A DNA stretch of 64,000 nt from Ignavibacteriales bacterium (GTDB lineage Bacteria > Bacteroidota > Ignavibacteria > Ignavibacteriales > Melioribacteraceae). Positions 8,299 through 19,553 of the stretch are shown here, piece after piece (position 1 is the stretch's first letter; each line of letters begins with the position of its first letter). A model generated the notes under the pieces. The model saw nothing but the letters and a program-made list of their open reading frames with translations, ran no database searches and was not told the origin of the DNA. The translations under genes and the position numbers were made by a program. Where the stretch lies: NCBI GenBank assembly GCA_020635285.1, contig JACKAB010000044.1:1-64000 (forward strand), in the 5' to 3' direction.

Positions 8299-11200
8299 GT
8301 GAAAAAACAATTTACAAATTTCTTGGTGATATAACATTGGCGTTAGTTCTGGGTTACTCCAGCTCAATGTTGGGACAAAAAGCACTGCAGAAGGAAGAAC
8401 AACGTGCTAAAACATTATATGAAGCAGAAAAAGTATTTAATGAAAAGTGGGCGGGATACGATGTAAAAAACGGTTTTTACATGGAAAACGGAATAAAAAC
8501 AAAAAGCCAGGTTGGAAAATATTTAAACGAGCGCAATATTATTGGGAACAGAGAGTTGATCTTAAAACCGGTGAATTCCTAAAACAACTGCAGTTGAAGA
8601 ATATGAAAAAAGTAAAAAATACACTAAAGAAAACTAATTTTAATTCAGGCTGGTCTAATTTAGGAACAAATAGTTCCGCTGGTGGTTATTCAGGAATAGG
8701 AAGAATTAATTGTATAGCTTTTCACCCAACAGATTTAAATACACTATTTGGGTAGGCAGTCCGTCCGGTGGTTTGGAAAACTACAGATGGTGGCGGTAGT
8801 TGGGCAATATTAAACAGTTCACTTAATGTTCTGGGAGTAAGTGCTATAGTTGTACAATCCAACAAATCCTGATATAATATATATTGCAACCGGTGATCGT
8901 GACGGGGGCAGTATGTCAACTCTTAGTGGCGGTCAAGGTGCTGATAATGCTAGTATTGGTGTTTATAAAACTACAAATGGCGGTAGTACTTGGAGCCCAA
9001 CCGGACTAACATACACTACAAGTCAAAAGGTAACAGTTTACGATTTAATAATGCATCCTACTAATCCTCAAATTCTTTTGGCTTCAACATCTGTAACAAG
9101 TACCGGGGAACTAATGGTGCAATTTATAGGTCAATAGATGGTGGCGATAATTGGACAGAGACCACGGGTAGTTACAAAGCTTGGCGTCTTGCCTTTAAAC
9201 CCGGTGTGATCCTAGTATTGTATATGGAACCGAAGCTTTTGGAGGTGTACAATACTTACTACGATCAACAAATGGTGGTGTGAATTGGACTGAAACTACT
9301 ATCCCAACAGGTACTGATGCTCAGCGATCAGAACTCGCTGTTTCAGCCAATGATCCAGCAGTAGTCTTATGTAGTCACATGTAAACAGAATTCATCGCTT
9401 AATGGGATTTACAAATCAACGGATAGCGGAGTCTCATTTACAATAGTATTCTCACCAACAACCAAAAACCTATTGGGTTATCTATATAATGGTAGTGATT
9501 TAACCGCCGGTCAAGGCCATTACGATTTATGTATTGCTGCTAATCCAAATAATAAGAACGAAGTTTATGTTGGTGGGGTAAATACTTGGAAATCAACTGA
9601 TGGCGGTTCCAATTGGAATATTGTTACAATTTGGTCTGACCAAGATAATGGAATACCTGCTGTTCCTGCAGTTCATGCTGATAAACATGCTCTAGCCTTC
9701 CAACCTGGTACTACTGGGACTGTTTTGTGGGAAGGTAATGATGGTGGTATTTATAAAGTTACAAATAGTGGCTCCACTTATGAAGATAAATCAAATGGAA
9801 TAATTATTAGTCAAATTTATAGGATTGGTGTTTCTCAAACTAATTCCACAAAAATAATGACAGGTTTACAAGATAATGGCTCAAAATTATTTAATACTGG
9901 TATATGGACTGATGTAAACGGCGGTGATGGAATGGAATGTATAATTGATTATAGTAATCCCAATTATATGTACTCAACTTATACTGAAGGTCAAATATCC
10001 ATTAGTACTAATGGTGCAACATTTCAACAGATGGTTATATAACAGCAAATATACCTAATGGACCAGGGGGAACACTCAAACAGCCAAAAGGCGCATGGGT
10101 AACACCTTATATACTATCCATCCAAATAATAGTTCAACAATTATTGCAGCTTTTGATACTGTTTGGAAGTCAACTGATAGAGGAAATAGCTGGACTGCAA
10201 TATCACAGGAATTGAGTGATGTTCAAATATTACGTAGTCTTGCGATTGCACCTTCAAATTCAAATGTTCTATATGCCGCAGATCAGACTCACATGTGGAA
10301 AACAACAGACGGTGGTGCAACGAACTGGACAGCTGTTACTTTACCTACTCTCAATAATAGTATTACTTATATCGCTGTGCATCCAACTGATCAAAATACA
10401 CTTTGGTTTACTGTTGGTGGATTTACCAATGGACAAAAAGTATATCAATCATCAAATGGTGGCGCTTCTTGGACTAATATTTCCGGTACATTACCAAATT
10501 TACCAATAAAAATGAGTATTGTTCATTATAAAAAAGCTACAGATAGAAATGTATTATTTGTTAGTACAGATTTAGGTGTTTATGTAAGTGAGCAAGCATT
10601 ACCAACAAATGCTCTTGCAAAAGCTAATGTAAGTGATTGGTCACAATACAATACCGGATTACCAAATGTTGTAGTTTCTGAATTAGAGATTTATTATGCA
10701 CCAACTGGTCCGGATAAATTAAGAGCCGCAACTTTTGGCAGAGGATTATGGGAAACTGATATTGATGCCGCTTTACCGGTTGAGTTAACGTCTTTTGCTG
10801 CAACTTCGGTAGAAGGTAATAAAGTTTCATTAAATTGGGAAACCGCGACAGAAGTAAATAATTATGGTTTCCAAATTGAGAGAAAAAGTGTTCAAAATGA
10901 AAAATGAAAATCAAATGAAGAATGGGCAAAAATTGGTTTTATTGAAGGACATGGTAATAGCAATTCTCCAAAAGAAATACTCATTTGTTGATGCTACTGT
11001 GAATGGCGGCAGTAATTTTGCTTACAGATTGAAACAAGTAGATATTGACGGATCTTATGAATATTCAGATGTGGTTGAGGTTCAAGTTGTTCCTACAAAA
11101 TTTGCACTTGATCAGAATTATCCTAATCCGTTTAATCCAACAACAAAAATTAATTATTCGGTTCCGTCAAAATCGCTTATTTCATTAACCGTTTTCGATG

Positions 11201-11358
11201 TGTTAGGAAAGGAAGTTGTAAAACTTGTAAATGAAATTCAAGACGCTGGAGTTTACGAAGCAAGTTTTGATGCAAGCCAATTTACAAGCGGAATTTATTT
11301 CTACAGTTTACACGCTGGTGAGTTTACCCAAACCAAAAAAATGATGTTAGTAAAATAA
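8299..11358 (+). CDS. Secreted Asp-box beta-propeller protein with T9SS sorting domain, frame-broken
   Basis: Large exported protein (~1,020 codons). GTG at 8299 follows AAGGAGAAGAA. After a signal peptide come many Asp-box/VPS10-like repeats (e.g. KSTDGGSNWN, MWKTTDGGATNW, YQSSNGGASW) that form beta-propellers, then a beta-sandwich linker (LPVELTSFAATSVEGNKVSL, with WETATEVNNYGFQIERK) and a C-terminal T9SS sorting domain (NYPNPFNPTTKINY to KMMLVK). About ten frame breaks are present, e.g. one missing A in the A6 run right after the start and others near 8560, 8750, 8770, 8850, 9110, 9205, 9375, 10045, 10065 and 10905; the repeat pattern continues across all of them. Propeller proteins of this kind include glycosidases and adhesins; no catalytic residues can be assigned. 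The gene ends in its own terminator and is divergent from a two-component system. Confidence 0.75.
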
Positions 11359-11383
11359 AATAATATAACATTCCCCCTGACTT

Positions 11384-11420
11384 AGGACGACAATCGAAAA
11401 TTGGTTGTCGTCCTTTTTTT
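11384..11420 (+). terminator. Rho-independent terminator
   Basis: AGGACGACAA (11384-11393) pairs perfectly with TTGTCGTCCT (11405-11414) and is followed by a run of T to 11420. It lies 25 bp after the stop of the propeller gene. Confidence 0.92.
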
Positions 11421-11440
11421 ATCACTAATTGAGAATATAA

Positions 11441-11593
11441 ATGAACCACGATTTAAATAAAGACTTTATTAACCCAAATTCAAACATCGAGTATTTGTCA
11501 TTTCTGAAAGATTTAAAAAAGAAAAAAAATCATTTCTATATATTATTAACCGTTTATTTAGTTCTAATTGTATCAATGTTTTTAGTAATATAA
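11441..11593 (+). CDS. Hypothetical 50-aa single-pass membrane protein
   Basis: Short open frame from ATG 11441. The N-terminal half is polar (MNHDLNKDFINPNSN), followed by a lysine cluster (KDLKKKK) and a C-terminal hydrophobic segment (FYILLTVYLVLIVSMFLVI) typical of one membrane helix with a positive cytoplasmic flank. It sits just after a strong terminator and before a 270-bp stretch (11594-11863) that holds nothing I recognise apart from the promoter region of the next operon. The ribosome site is weak (GAGAATATAA). I do not recognise a family. Confidence 0.4.
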   Translation: MNHDLNKDFINPNSNIEYLSFLKDLKKKKNHFYILLTVYLVLIVSMFLVI

Positions 11594-11863
11594 AAGTTGT
11601 CTAATCATCTAATTAGCTATTTCCTAGTTTCTCATAGTTATATTTTGGATACTATCTTTCTCATTTGATCCTTTAGATTCTCAAATTTGGTAAGTAAAAA
11701 ATACATTGAGTGAAAAATAAGCTCCTTCATCTCATTAAAAAATAGCCCTATTTAACTTAAACCAACTTTTTAAAAGTTTTCATATTTCGAATAATTCCTT
11801 ACTTTATTGGCATAAAACTTATATATTTATCTTCATTAGAAAGAAAAATTTTAGGAGTTTTTT

Positions 11864-12151
11864 ATGGCAAAAGTAAAAGGCGATATTATTATCGATATCG
11901 AAAAATGTAAAGGCTGCGAACTTTGCATTGAAGCCTGCCCGCAAGATTCTCTGGAAAGATCACGCCAAGTAAATAATAAAGGTTATTTGTACATTGTAAA
12001 AGTTCTTGATAACTGTACAGGTTGTACAAATTGCGCTTTGGTTTGTCCAGAGGGCGGAATAACAGTTTACAGAAAGACTGAAACGGGCAAAAAACAAATT
12101 GCAAAAATAGACAACGTTACTCAAGACATGAATATTGAGGTGAACGAATGA
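11864..12151 (+). CDS. 2-oxoacid:ferredoxin oxidoreductase, ferredoxin-like (delta) subunit
   Basis: 95-aa protein with two [4Fe-4S] motifs, CKGCELCIEACP (residues 14-25) and CTGCTNCALVCP (47-58), typical of the small electron-transfer subunit of four-subunit 2-oxoacid oxidoreductases. It passes electrons from the TPP-containing catalytic subunits to ferredoxin in the cytoplasm. It is first in a four-gene operon in which each gene overlaps the next by ATGA. Its ribosome site is TTAGGAG. The frame is intact. Confidence 0.92.
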   Translation: MAKVKGDIIIDIEKCKGCELCIEACPQDSLERSRQVNNKGYLYIVKVLDNCTGCTNCALVCPEGGITVYRKTETGKKQIAKIDNVTQDMNIEVNE

Positions 12152-13218
12152 AAGAATTAAAATTAATGAAAGGAAATGAAGCATTAGCAGAAGCCGCAAT
12201 CAGAGCCGGCTGTGATGCTTATTTTGGTTATCCGATTACTCCCCAGTCTGAAGTTTTGGAATATTTGAGTAGAGAAGCAAATGCAAGAACCGGAATGGTT
12301 GTGCTTCAGGCAGAAAGTGAAATTGCTTCTATAAATATGGTTTATGGTGCAGCCGGAACGGGCAAAAAAATTATGACATCTTCTTCTTCACCCGGAATGA
12401 GTTTGATGCAGGAAGGTATCTCATATATTGCTTGTGCAGAACTTCCATGTTTGCTTGTAAATGTAAACAGAGGCGGACCAGGTTTGGGCACAATACAACC
12501 CGGACAAGGTGATTATTTTCAATCAGTAAAAGGCGGGGGTCACGGAGATTATAAACTAATTGTATTGGCTCCTGCAACTGTTCAAGAAATGTCTGATTTT
12601 GTAAAAGAAGGATTTGAGCTTGCATTTAAATATCGCAATCCGGTTTTAATTTTAACGGATGGCGCACTAGGACAAATGATGGAAAAAGTTGAATTATTTC
12701 CTCAACAAGAAAGAAAATTTGAAGAATTGGATTGGGCAATTACCGGAAAACCTGAAAGCAGACCTAAAAATGCAATAACTTCTTTACACTTAAAAGCAGA
12801 GAAGATGGAAGAAATTAATATTCATCTTCAAAAAAAATATAGAGAAATTGAAAAAAATGAAATTAGATATGAAGCAATTGATTGTGATGATGCTGATTAT
12901 ATTATTACTGCATATGGATTAGTTGCAAGGATTTGTACAAAAGCTGCGCAGCTTGCAAGGAAAAAGGGAATTAAAGTTGGAGTTCTCAGACCAATTTCAC
13001 TTTTCCCATTTCCTTATGATGTTATAAATAAGTACGCTGATAAAGTGACCAGCATTCTTGATGTGGAAATGAACGCCGGTCAAATGGTGGAAGATGTGCG
13101 ACTTGCTGTAAATGGAAAAGTTCCAGTTGAATTTTATGGTAGAATGGGCGGAGTTGTTCCTGATCCCGAAGAAATTCTAAAAGTGTTAGAAGAAAAATTA
13201 GTAGGAGTTGCCGTATGA
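12148..13218 (+). CDS. vorB: 2-oxoacid:ferredoxin oxidoreductase alpha subunit (VorB family)
   Basis: 356-aa alpha subunit combining the pyrimidine-binding and transketolase-C-like parts of the enzyme that oxidatively decarboxylates 2-oxoacids to acyl-CoA while reducing ferredoxin. Diagnostic stretches are MKGNEALAEAAIRAGCDAYF, then GYPITPQSEVLEYL, VLQAESEIASINMVYGA, MTSSSSPGMSLMQEGISYIA and the GGPGLG turn. Sequence style matches the family annotated as VorB (branched-chain 2-oxoacids), but closely related KorA enzymes use 2-oxoglutarate and the substrate cannot be fixed from sequence. Frame intact; overlaps both neighbours by 4 bp. Confidence 0.88.
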   Translation: MKELKLMKGNEALAEAAIRAGCDAYFGYPITPQSEVLEYLSREANARTGMVVLQAESEIASINMVYGAAGTGKKIMTSSSSPGMSLMQEGISYIACAELPCLLVNVNRGGPGLGTIQPGQGDYFQSVKGGGHGDYKLIVLAPATVQEMSDFVKEGFELAFKYRNPVLILTDGALGQMMEKVELFPQQERKFEELDWAITGKPESRPKNAITSLHLKAEKMEEINIHLQKKYREIEKNEIRYEAIDCDDADYIITAYGLVARICTKAAQLARKKGIKVGVLRPISLFPFPYDVINKYADKVTSILDVEMNAGQMVEDVRLAVNGKVPVEFYGRMGGVVPDPEEILKVLEEKLVGVAV

Positions 13219-14042
13219 ATGAAAGAGCCTTAATAGACGATGAACATTACGAACATACTTTACGAGCAGAACACACTGAGATAATCGATCGCGAAAACAT
13301 AGTTTATGAAAAACCAGGGACTCTAATTGATATTGATATGCATTACTGCCCCGGATGCGGTCATGGTGTTGTGCACAGACTTATTGCAGAAGTAATTGAT
13401 GAAATGGAAATTCAATCAGAAGTGATTGGAGTTGCCCCTGTTGGCTGTTCTGTTCTTGCATATAATTATCTAAACATTGATATGTCTGAAGCAGCCCACG
13501 GAAGAGCTTCAGCCGCGGCTACTGGAATTAAAAGAGTTATGCCTGAAAAATATGTTTTCTCATATCAGGGTGATGGTGATTTAGCCGCGATCGGAACTGG
13601 TGAAACAATTCATACTTGCAATCGTGGAGAAAATATTTTATTCCTTTTCATTAATAATGGAATTTATGGAATGACCGGCGGACAAATGGCTCCAACAACC
13701 CTGGAAGGAATGAAATCAACAACTTCTCCATTTGGAAGAGATGTTGCAACAATGGGAGCGCCACTAAAAATTACTGAGTTAATTGCTCAGCTTCCCGGAA
13801 CTTATTATGTTACTAGACAATCGGTCCACACTGCAAATAATGTTAGAAAAGCAAAAAAAGCAATTCGAAAAGGATTTGAATACCAAAAACTCAATAAAGG
13901 GACTTGTTTTATTGAAATAGTTTCAAATTGTCCATCTAATTGGAAGATGACTCCAATTGAATCTAATCATTGGTTAAATGATAACATGCTTCCATTTTAT
14001 CCATTAGGCGACATCAAAGTACCAAAAAACGGAGGTAAATGA
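13215..14042 (+). CDS. 2-oxoacid:ferredoxin oxidoreductase beta subunit (TPP-binding)
   Basis: 275-aa subunit carrying thiamine pyrophosphate. The TPP/Mg motif runs from YQGDGDLAAIGTGETIH to FINNGIYGMTGGQMAPTT. CPGCGHG near the N-terminus provides cysteines typical of KorB/VorA subunits. The first ~40 residues, acidic and with a DEHYEHTLRAEHTEII stretch, are a longer leader than in many homologues. Frame intact. ATGA overlaps on both sides imply coupled translation with the alpha and gamma subunits. Confidence 0.9.
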   Translation: MNERALIDDEHYEHTLRAEHTEIIDRENIVYEKPGTLIDIDMHYCPGCGHGVVHRLIAEVIDEMEIQSEVIGVAPVGCSVLAYNYLNIDMSEAAHGRASAAATGIKRVMPEKYVFSYQGDGDLAAIGTGETIHTCNRGENILFLFINNGIYGMTGGQMAPTTLEGMKSTTSPFGRDVATMGAPLKITELIAQLPGTYYVTRQSVHTANNVRKAKKAIRKGFEYQKLNKGTCFIEIVSNCPSNWKMTPIESNHWLNDNMLPFYPLGDIKVPKNGGK

Positions 14043-14599
14043 TTATGACTGAAGAAATTATTATTGCCGGCTTTGGCGGACAAGGTGTTTTATCAATGGG
14101 AATGATTCTTTGTTATTCCGGAATGATAGAAAATAAAGAAGTTAGCTGGATGCCATCTTATGGTCCCGAAATGCGTGGCGGAACCGCAAACTGCATGGCT
14201 ATTATTAGTGATACAAAGATCAGCTCACCAATTATTTCAAAATATGATACAGTAATAGCACTAAATCAACCTTCTGTAGATAAATTTGAAAAGGCTGTTA
14301 AACCTGGTGGATTTTTACTTTATGAAGCTAATAACGTTATTCATCCTCCAACAAGAACAGATATTGAAATTATTGGAATTGATGCAACCAAAGAAGCAGC
14401 TAAAATGAAGAATACAAAAATTATGAATATGATAATGCTCGGCGGCTTCTTAAAGAAGAAACCAATAATAGAAATGAAAAATATTCTTGAAGGATTAAAA
14501 CAAGTTCTTCCGGAAAGATATCATCACCTAATTCCATTAAATGAACAAGCCTTAAAAAGAGGAATGGAAATGGTTGAAGAAGCAAGTTTAGTAAGTTAA
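14039..14599 (+). CDS. 2-oxoacid:ferredoxin oxidoreductase gamma subunit
   Basis: 186-aa gamma (CoA-binding-type) subunit with the family opening EIIIAGFGGQGVLSMGMIL and SYGPEMRGGTANC. It completes the four-subunit enzyme. Two starts are possible: ATG 14039, which overlaps the previous stop, or ATG 14045, which sits better relative to GGAGG at about 14032 and yields MTEEIII. A perfect-stem terminator follows 19 bp after the stop, closing the operon. Confidence 0.9.
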   Translation: MIMTEEIIIAGFGGQGVLSMGMILCYSGMIENKEVSWMPSYGPEMRGGTANCMAIISDTKISSPIISKYDTVIALNQPSVDKFEKAVKPGGFLLYEANNVIHPPTRTDIEIIGIDATKEAAKMKNTKIMNMIMLGGFLKKKPIIEMKNILEGLKQVLPERYHHLIPLNEQALKRGMEMVEEASLVS

Positions 14600-14618
14600 A
14601 TTGTTTAACATATTTGTC

Positions 14619-14651
14619 AAAAAAACCTGCATAATTCGTGCAGGTTTTTTT
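14619..14651 (+). terminator. Rho-independent terminator of the oxidoreductase operon
   Basis: An A-run plus ACCTGCA, a loop TAATTCG, then TGCAGGT and a T-run. The symmetric A/T tails mean it could also work in the other direction. Confidence 0.9.
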
Positions 14652-14735
14652 ATGTTTTATTAAATTGAAAAACTCAAAGGAGAGTTGTATCTTTAGTATT
14701 ATAATAATTATTGTGAAATTCTATCAAGGTATAAG

Positions 14736-14892
14736 ATGGAAAAGTCAAAGAGCATAAAAGAGAAAAAAAAAACTAAAATTTCAAAAATATCTAAAAAATA
14801 TACACGAGTATATTGATAAAAAATTGGATGAGTTAAGTTGGCATATGGGCGAGAAGAAAATTACTCAAAGAGAAGAACTTTATGATAGATAA
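14736..14892 (+). CDS. Putative antitoxin of a PIN-domain toxin, frame-broken
   Basis: Short basic/charged protein of about 52 residues. ATG 14736 opens MEKSKSIKEKKK; after one extra base in the following A-rich run the frame continues as NIHEYIDKKLDELSWHM and ends REELYDR. The stop TAA (14890-14892) lies 8 bp inside the start of the PIN gene, an 11-bp overlap typical of antitoxin-toxin pairs. I do not recognise a specific antitoxin family; the call rests on size, charge and context. Confidence 0.5.
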
Positions 14893-15320
14893 GATTTTCT
14901 TTGATACTAATATGATTGTTTATTTATTTGATTTAGGAGAGCCCAATAAAAGAAAAAAAAAAGTAACGAAACTATTGCACAAATTAGTTGATAATTCTAG
15001 GCTTTTTATAAGCTCACAAGTTGTCAATGAGTTTATAAATTATTCTACAAAGAAAATTGAAAATGAAATAACCGATGAAGAGTTAAAAGAAAACCTACAA
15101 TTTTAAATGAACTTTTATAATTTCTTCTTTAAATTTTAGTACTTCTGTTGAAGCGTTAAAAATAAAAAATAGATATAAATTTTCATTTTGGGATTCTTTA
15201 ATAATTGCTGCTGCATTTGAAAGTGACTGTAATATTCTTTATACTGAAGATTTGCATCATTCTCAAATTCTCTACTCTAAACTAAAAATAATAAATCCCT
15301 TTATTGAATATTCTTTATGA
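14882..15320 (+). CDS. PIN-domain protein, probable VapC-type toxin, frame-broken
   Basis: About 145 codons. The PIN acidic residues are visible in order: D in FFDTNMIVYLFD, E in VVNEFINYSTKK, D in FSFWDSLIIAAAFESDCN and D in ILYTEDLHHSQ. PIN toxins are Mg-dependent ribonucleases that cut tRNA or rRNA. One frame break in the T-rich stretch at 15100-15140 separates the third acidic residue from the second. The gene overlaps its putative antitoxin upstream, and its stop overlaps the ATG of the next gene (15317). Confidence 0.7.
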
Positions 15321-17395
15321 AAAACTTTTACCGATTTCAATTATTTTACTCCCCATAATTTTACTTGCTCAAACTAGTCAAGTTTCATTAAATAAAACTT
15401 TAGCTGATGATAACACAAAGTTTACAAACGTTGGCAATATTGGTTTAACAATTACTAACTTTGGAACTTACGGTCATGGGTTCAGTCTTTGGCCGGAGCA
15501 ACCTTCATGTGAATACCCAATTGGAAGCGGAATAGAACATATCTTTGATGGCGGACTTTGGATAGGCGGTTTTATTACTGACGATGCGGCTGGCAAAAAT
15601 AGAAGCGGTCCATTTGTAACAACCGGAGCTGTTGATGCTTCATCAGTTTCAGCACGTGGCGGTGGATTTGAATTTACCAACTCTCCATCAAGTAAAGTTA
15701 TTGAAAGATCTTCTTTAATTGATTCTAAATTTTTTGATCCTGAAGCAATCTCTCATCAAGATTTTGTTATGGATTTTACGGATACAAATACTACTTTAGG
15801 CAATGGTGAGATTATTGTTGATCATCGTCCTCTTGGAGTTTCAGTTAGGTTGGAATCTTATGCTTGGAATTTCCCATTTGCTGATTTTTTTGTAATTCTA
15901 AATTATACAATTAAAAACACATCCAAAAAATATTTAGATAGTTTACACATCGGTTTATGGACTGATACAGTCGTAAGGAATACAAATGTAACATCACCTA
16001 GAACAGGTAGCGCGTTCTTCAATAAAGGTGGCAATGGCTATAAGGATTCTTTAAAGATTGCTTATGAGTTTGATGCTGCAGGTGATGTTGGATTCACAGA
16101 TAGTTATATCGGCATTCAATATCTTGGTGCTGACAAAGAAAATACTTCTGTTAATTTTGTTAACTGGCAATTTAGAAATACAACCGAACCAAATTTTTTC
16201 GCTCCGCAAAATGATGTCCAAAGATTTAGAAAGATGCTTGGTTATTATGGTGGTGAAAAATAGATTCGGAGAGGACCAAGCAATTACCCCAGCACTAATT
16301 AAAACACCTAGCAATCGCTCAATGTTAATTACCACTGGATTAAAAAATGAATTGGCTCCGGGTGATTCAGTAAATGTAACATATGCAATTGTAGCCGCTA
16401 AAAAACTGGAACTGATTTGCCTTCGCTTGATACTGAATTTCAGAAAAGGACTTTTATATTAATGCCGGCTGGGCTTTAAGAGCTTATAATGGTGAAGATA
16501 AAAACGGAAACGGTATTCTTGATCCTGGTGAAGATTTAGATGGTGATGGTGAAATTACAAGATTTATTTTACCTGCGCCTCCCGCAACACCTAAAGTAAA
16601 AGTTGTTCCGCAAAATCAAGCTGTAACAATTTATTGGGATAAAAGATCAGAAGAATCAATTGATCCAATTTCTGCGGTTAAAGATTTTGAAGGTTATAGA
16701 TTATATAGAACCAATCCAGGTTATGATTTAACTGAGTCGCAAGATATTAATGCATCATTTATTGAAATTGCTGAATTTGATAGTATTGGAAATGATTTAG
16801 GTTTCAATACCGGTTTTGATTATGTTGAGTTAGCTGAACCGATGATTTTTGAAGGCGACGACACAGAATATTGGTATAAGTTTGAGGTTGAAGATCAATT
16901 AAATGGCTGGCAGTATATTTACTCAGTTACAGCATTTGATCAAGGTGATCCTCAAAATAATTTATCGAGCTTAGAAAGCGGACCACTTGCCAGTATGCAA
17001 AAAGTAATTCCAGGTACTCCGCCAGTTGAAGATGAAGATGTTAAAATTGGAGTTTATCCAAATCCATATTATGGAAGTGCTTATTGGGATGGAAATTCTG
17101 AAAGGTTGAGAAAAATCAATTTTTTTAACTTACCAGCAGAATGTGAAATTGTAATTTATACTCTTTCTGGAGATATTGTTAAAAAGATATATCATAATCA
17201 ACAAAGCAATGGTTCTGATCTTCGTTGGTTTGAAACTTTTTCTAAAGATGGCAAACAGCAAATGTCCGGTGGGGAACATTCTTGGGATTTAATAACAGAT
17301 AACGATCAAGCAATAGCAACTGGACTTTATCTGTTTACAGTAAAAAATCTAAATGGTGGAAACATTAAACGTGGAAAATTTTAGTAATTAAATAG
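15317..17395 (+). CDS. Secreted protein with calcium-loop motif and T9SS-like C-terminus, frame-broken
   Basis: About 690 codons. ATG 15317 with one A added to the A5 run gives a clean signal peptide (LLPISIILLPIILLAQTSQV). The body is beta-rich, with no family I recognise in the N-terminal half (e.g. GGLWIGGFITDD, LGVSVRLESYAWNFPFADFF). A loop DKNGNGILDPGEDLDGDGE resembles a calcium-binding EF-hand/dockerin-type repeat. A fibronectin-like segment (VTIYWDKRSEES...DFEGYRLYRTNPGY) precedes a degenerate sorting domain (GVYPNPYYGS ... GLYLFTV ... KFLVIK). Breaks lie near 16262, 16403, 16458 and 17381. This architecture is common among exported Ignavibacteria proteins of unknown role. Confidence 0.6.
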
Positions 17396-17403
17396 AGGTT
17401 AAA

Positions 17404-19540
17404 ATGAAAATTAGAACTTTACTTTTTTTTTATAGCTGTATTTGCAAGTCAGCTTATTGCTCAAACATATCCGGAAGCAACTATTAAAGATGTGAATTTT
17501 GCTCCAGATGATTCATTATTATACTATGGCTCTTTAAATACAGAACCGGCACCGGCACTGGTTGGGGATACTGTTATGATTACAGGTGTTGTAATGAATT
17601 CGCCATATTTTAATGCTAATCCAGAAGATGGGGAAATGTTATCGGCTGGTGCACCTGCGTTTTATTTACAAGATATTAATAATCCCGAATGGGGTGGAGT
17701 GCTTTGTAGAGATCCTAATTTAGGCAGTGATGTTTTTGCCATTTTGGATACCGGTATGATAATCCAAGCTCCGTTTGAAGTTGTGGAATATTTTACAACA
17801 ACTGAAATTGATTTGGTAAGTTTCGATGCCTCAAATGTAATTGGCCAGATGATTAGACCAAAACCAGTTTTGCTCACATTGGATTCATTATTTGAAACCG
17901 GAACAGCCAATCCAAATTATCTTGCTGAAAAATGGGAAGGCGTTTATGTTGAATTTAGAAATTTAACAACTTCAGATCCCGGCATTGTTGGTTCAGGTAC
18001 ATTTAAGGTTTTTGATGAAAATCAAACCAGTATGGTTATTTATAACAAGGGAATGTATTACAGAAGTGGATATGTACCCCCAACAGCGGGTACAAGTGTC
18101 ACAAGTATAAAAGGTTATATAGAAACTCGTAATGGCAGTCAGTATGGTTGGTTTATTCTCAATCCAGTATATGAAGATGATGTAGTTTTTGGTGAAAGTG
18201 CTCCAAATATTACAAATGTTGAAAGAGATAAAGGAGTTGTTGGTTACGGACAAGAAGTTAGTGTGAGTGCAAAAGTTGTGGATGAAGATAATACAGCAGC
18301 GATTAAAAAAATTGAATTGAATTACAGTGTTAATGATGCACCATTTGTTAAAGTTGAAATGACAATTACTGATTTGGTTGATTCTATTTGGTCAGCATCA
18401 ATTCCGGCATATAATGATTCTTCTCTTGTTCGTTATTATATTTCTGCAATTGATTCAAATGATTTTAAATCAACAAGCCCTTCAAATCCTGATAACAGTT
18501 ATTTTTACATGGTTCTTGATAGGCCGTTAACAATCAAAGATGTTCAGTATTCACCATTTGGAAGTGGATTTAGCGGTTATAATAATTACGAGGTGACTGT
18601 TTCCGGAATTGTATCAACTGATACTACAGATATTCAAGGAGATGGCGCAAACATTGGGCCCCAAGTTTATTTGCAAGATGGAAGTGCCCCATGGAGCGGA
18701 ATTCAAATTTTTGGAGTTGAAGCTGATAATGTTAGAAGGGGAGATAAGCTAACAGTAACTGGAATCGTAAATGAAAATTTTAATGTAACTAGAATTGGTA
18801 CACTTGAAAATGGGGTTACAATCACTTCTAATGGTACAGGTTTACAGTTGCCATTACCGCTTGTGATAAGTACTAAAGATTTTGGTTCTGCAGCAAATAA
18901 TTCTTTACCAGCAGAATCTTACGAAGGTGTTCTAGTTACAATTGAAAATGTAAAAGTTCTTGATGATAATGCAGATGGTGATTCAGGACCAGTTAGCAAT
19001 AATTATGGTGAAATATATATATCTGATACATCAAATGTTCAAATGAGGCTGGAACTGCAAGATGGAACTCATGATTATCATAATTTTTGGGATGCTTCAT
19101 TGGAAGGTAAAGGAATTAGAATTGAAGCTGGGCATACTTTTGAAAGCATTACTGGAATTTTATTTTACTCATTCAGTAATTATAAATTAGTGCCAAGAAA
19201 AAATGATGACTTTGTTGGGCATGTTACTTCAGTAAAGACTAGTGAGATTATACCGGAACAGTTTAGTCTGCACCAAAATTATCCAAATCCGTTTAACCCA
19301 AGCACAGTAATACAATTTTCTATTCCTAATGTAAATCAAAATGGAAAAATAATTAATAATGTTATGTTAAAAGTTTATGATGTTTTAGGAAGAAAGTAAA
19401 AACTTTGGTTAATGAATCTAAACAACCTGGAACTTACGAAGTTAAATTTGATGCAAGTCAATTAAGTTCAGGAATATATTTTTATACTTTAAGTGCTGGT
19501 GATTTTTATCAAACAAAAAAAAATGATGTTGTTAAAATAA
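17404..19540 (+). CDS. Secreted OB-fold-like repeat protein with T9SS sorting domain, frame-broken at leader and tail
   Basis: About 711 codons: a signal peptide (MKIRTLLFFIAVFASQLIAQ once one T is removed from the T9 run), two copies of an OB-fold-like module, a beta-sandwich between them (NITNVERDKGVVGYGQEVSV), and a canonical T9SS sorting domain (NYPNPFNPSTVIQF to KMMLLK). The modules match each other: VGDTVMITGVV...AFYLQDINNPEWGGVL... near residue 45 and YEVTVSGIVSTDT...QVYLQDGSAPWSGIQIF near 395. This module resembles the OB-fold that accompanies extracellular nucleases (YhcR/NucH type), which fits the nuclease-like gene at 26.5 kb. Frame breaks at 17433 (leader), about 19397 and about 19521. 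No catalytic motif is seen. Confidence 0.65.
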
Positions 19541-19553
19541 TAAAGAACAAATA

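Noticed and set aside
10624..10929. Minus-strand frame of 101 codons across the propeller gene
   Set aside because: Antisense of a beta-sandwich region with clear plus-strand coding; no family similarity.
12148..14599. Firm assignment of the ferredoxin oxidoreductase to 2-oxoglutarate (Kor) or branched-chain (Vor) substrate
   Set aside because: Subunit order and motifs are shared by both; only phylogeny or assay would decide, so the operon is named by family only.
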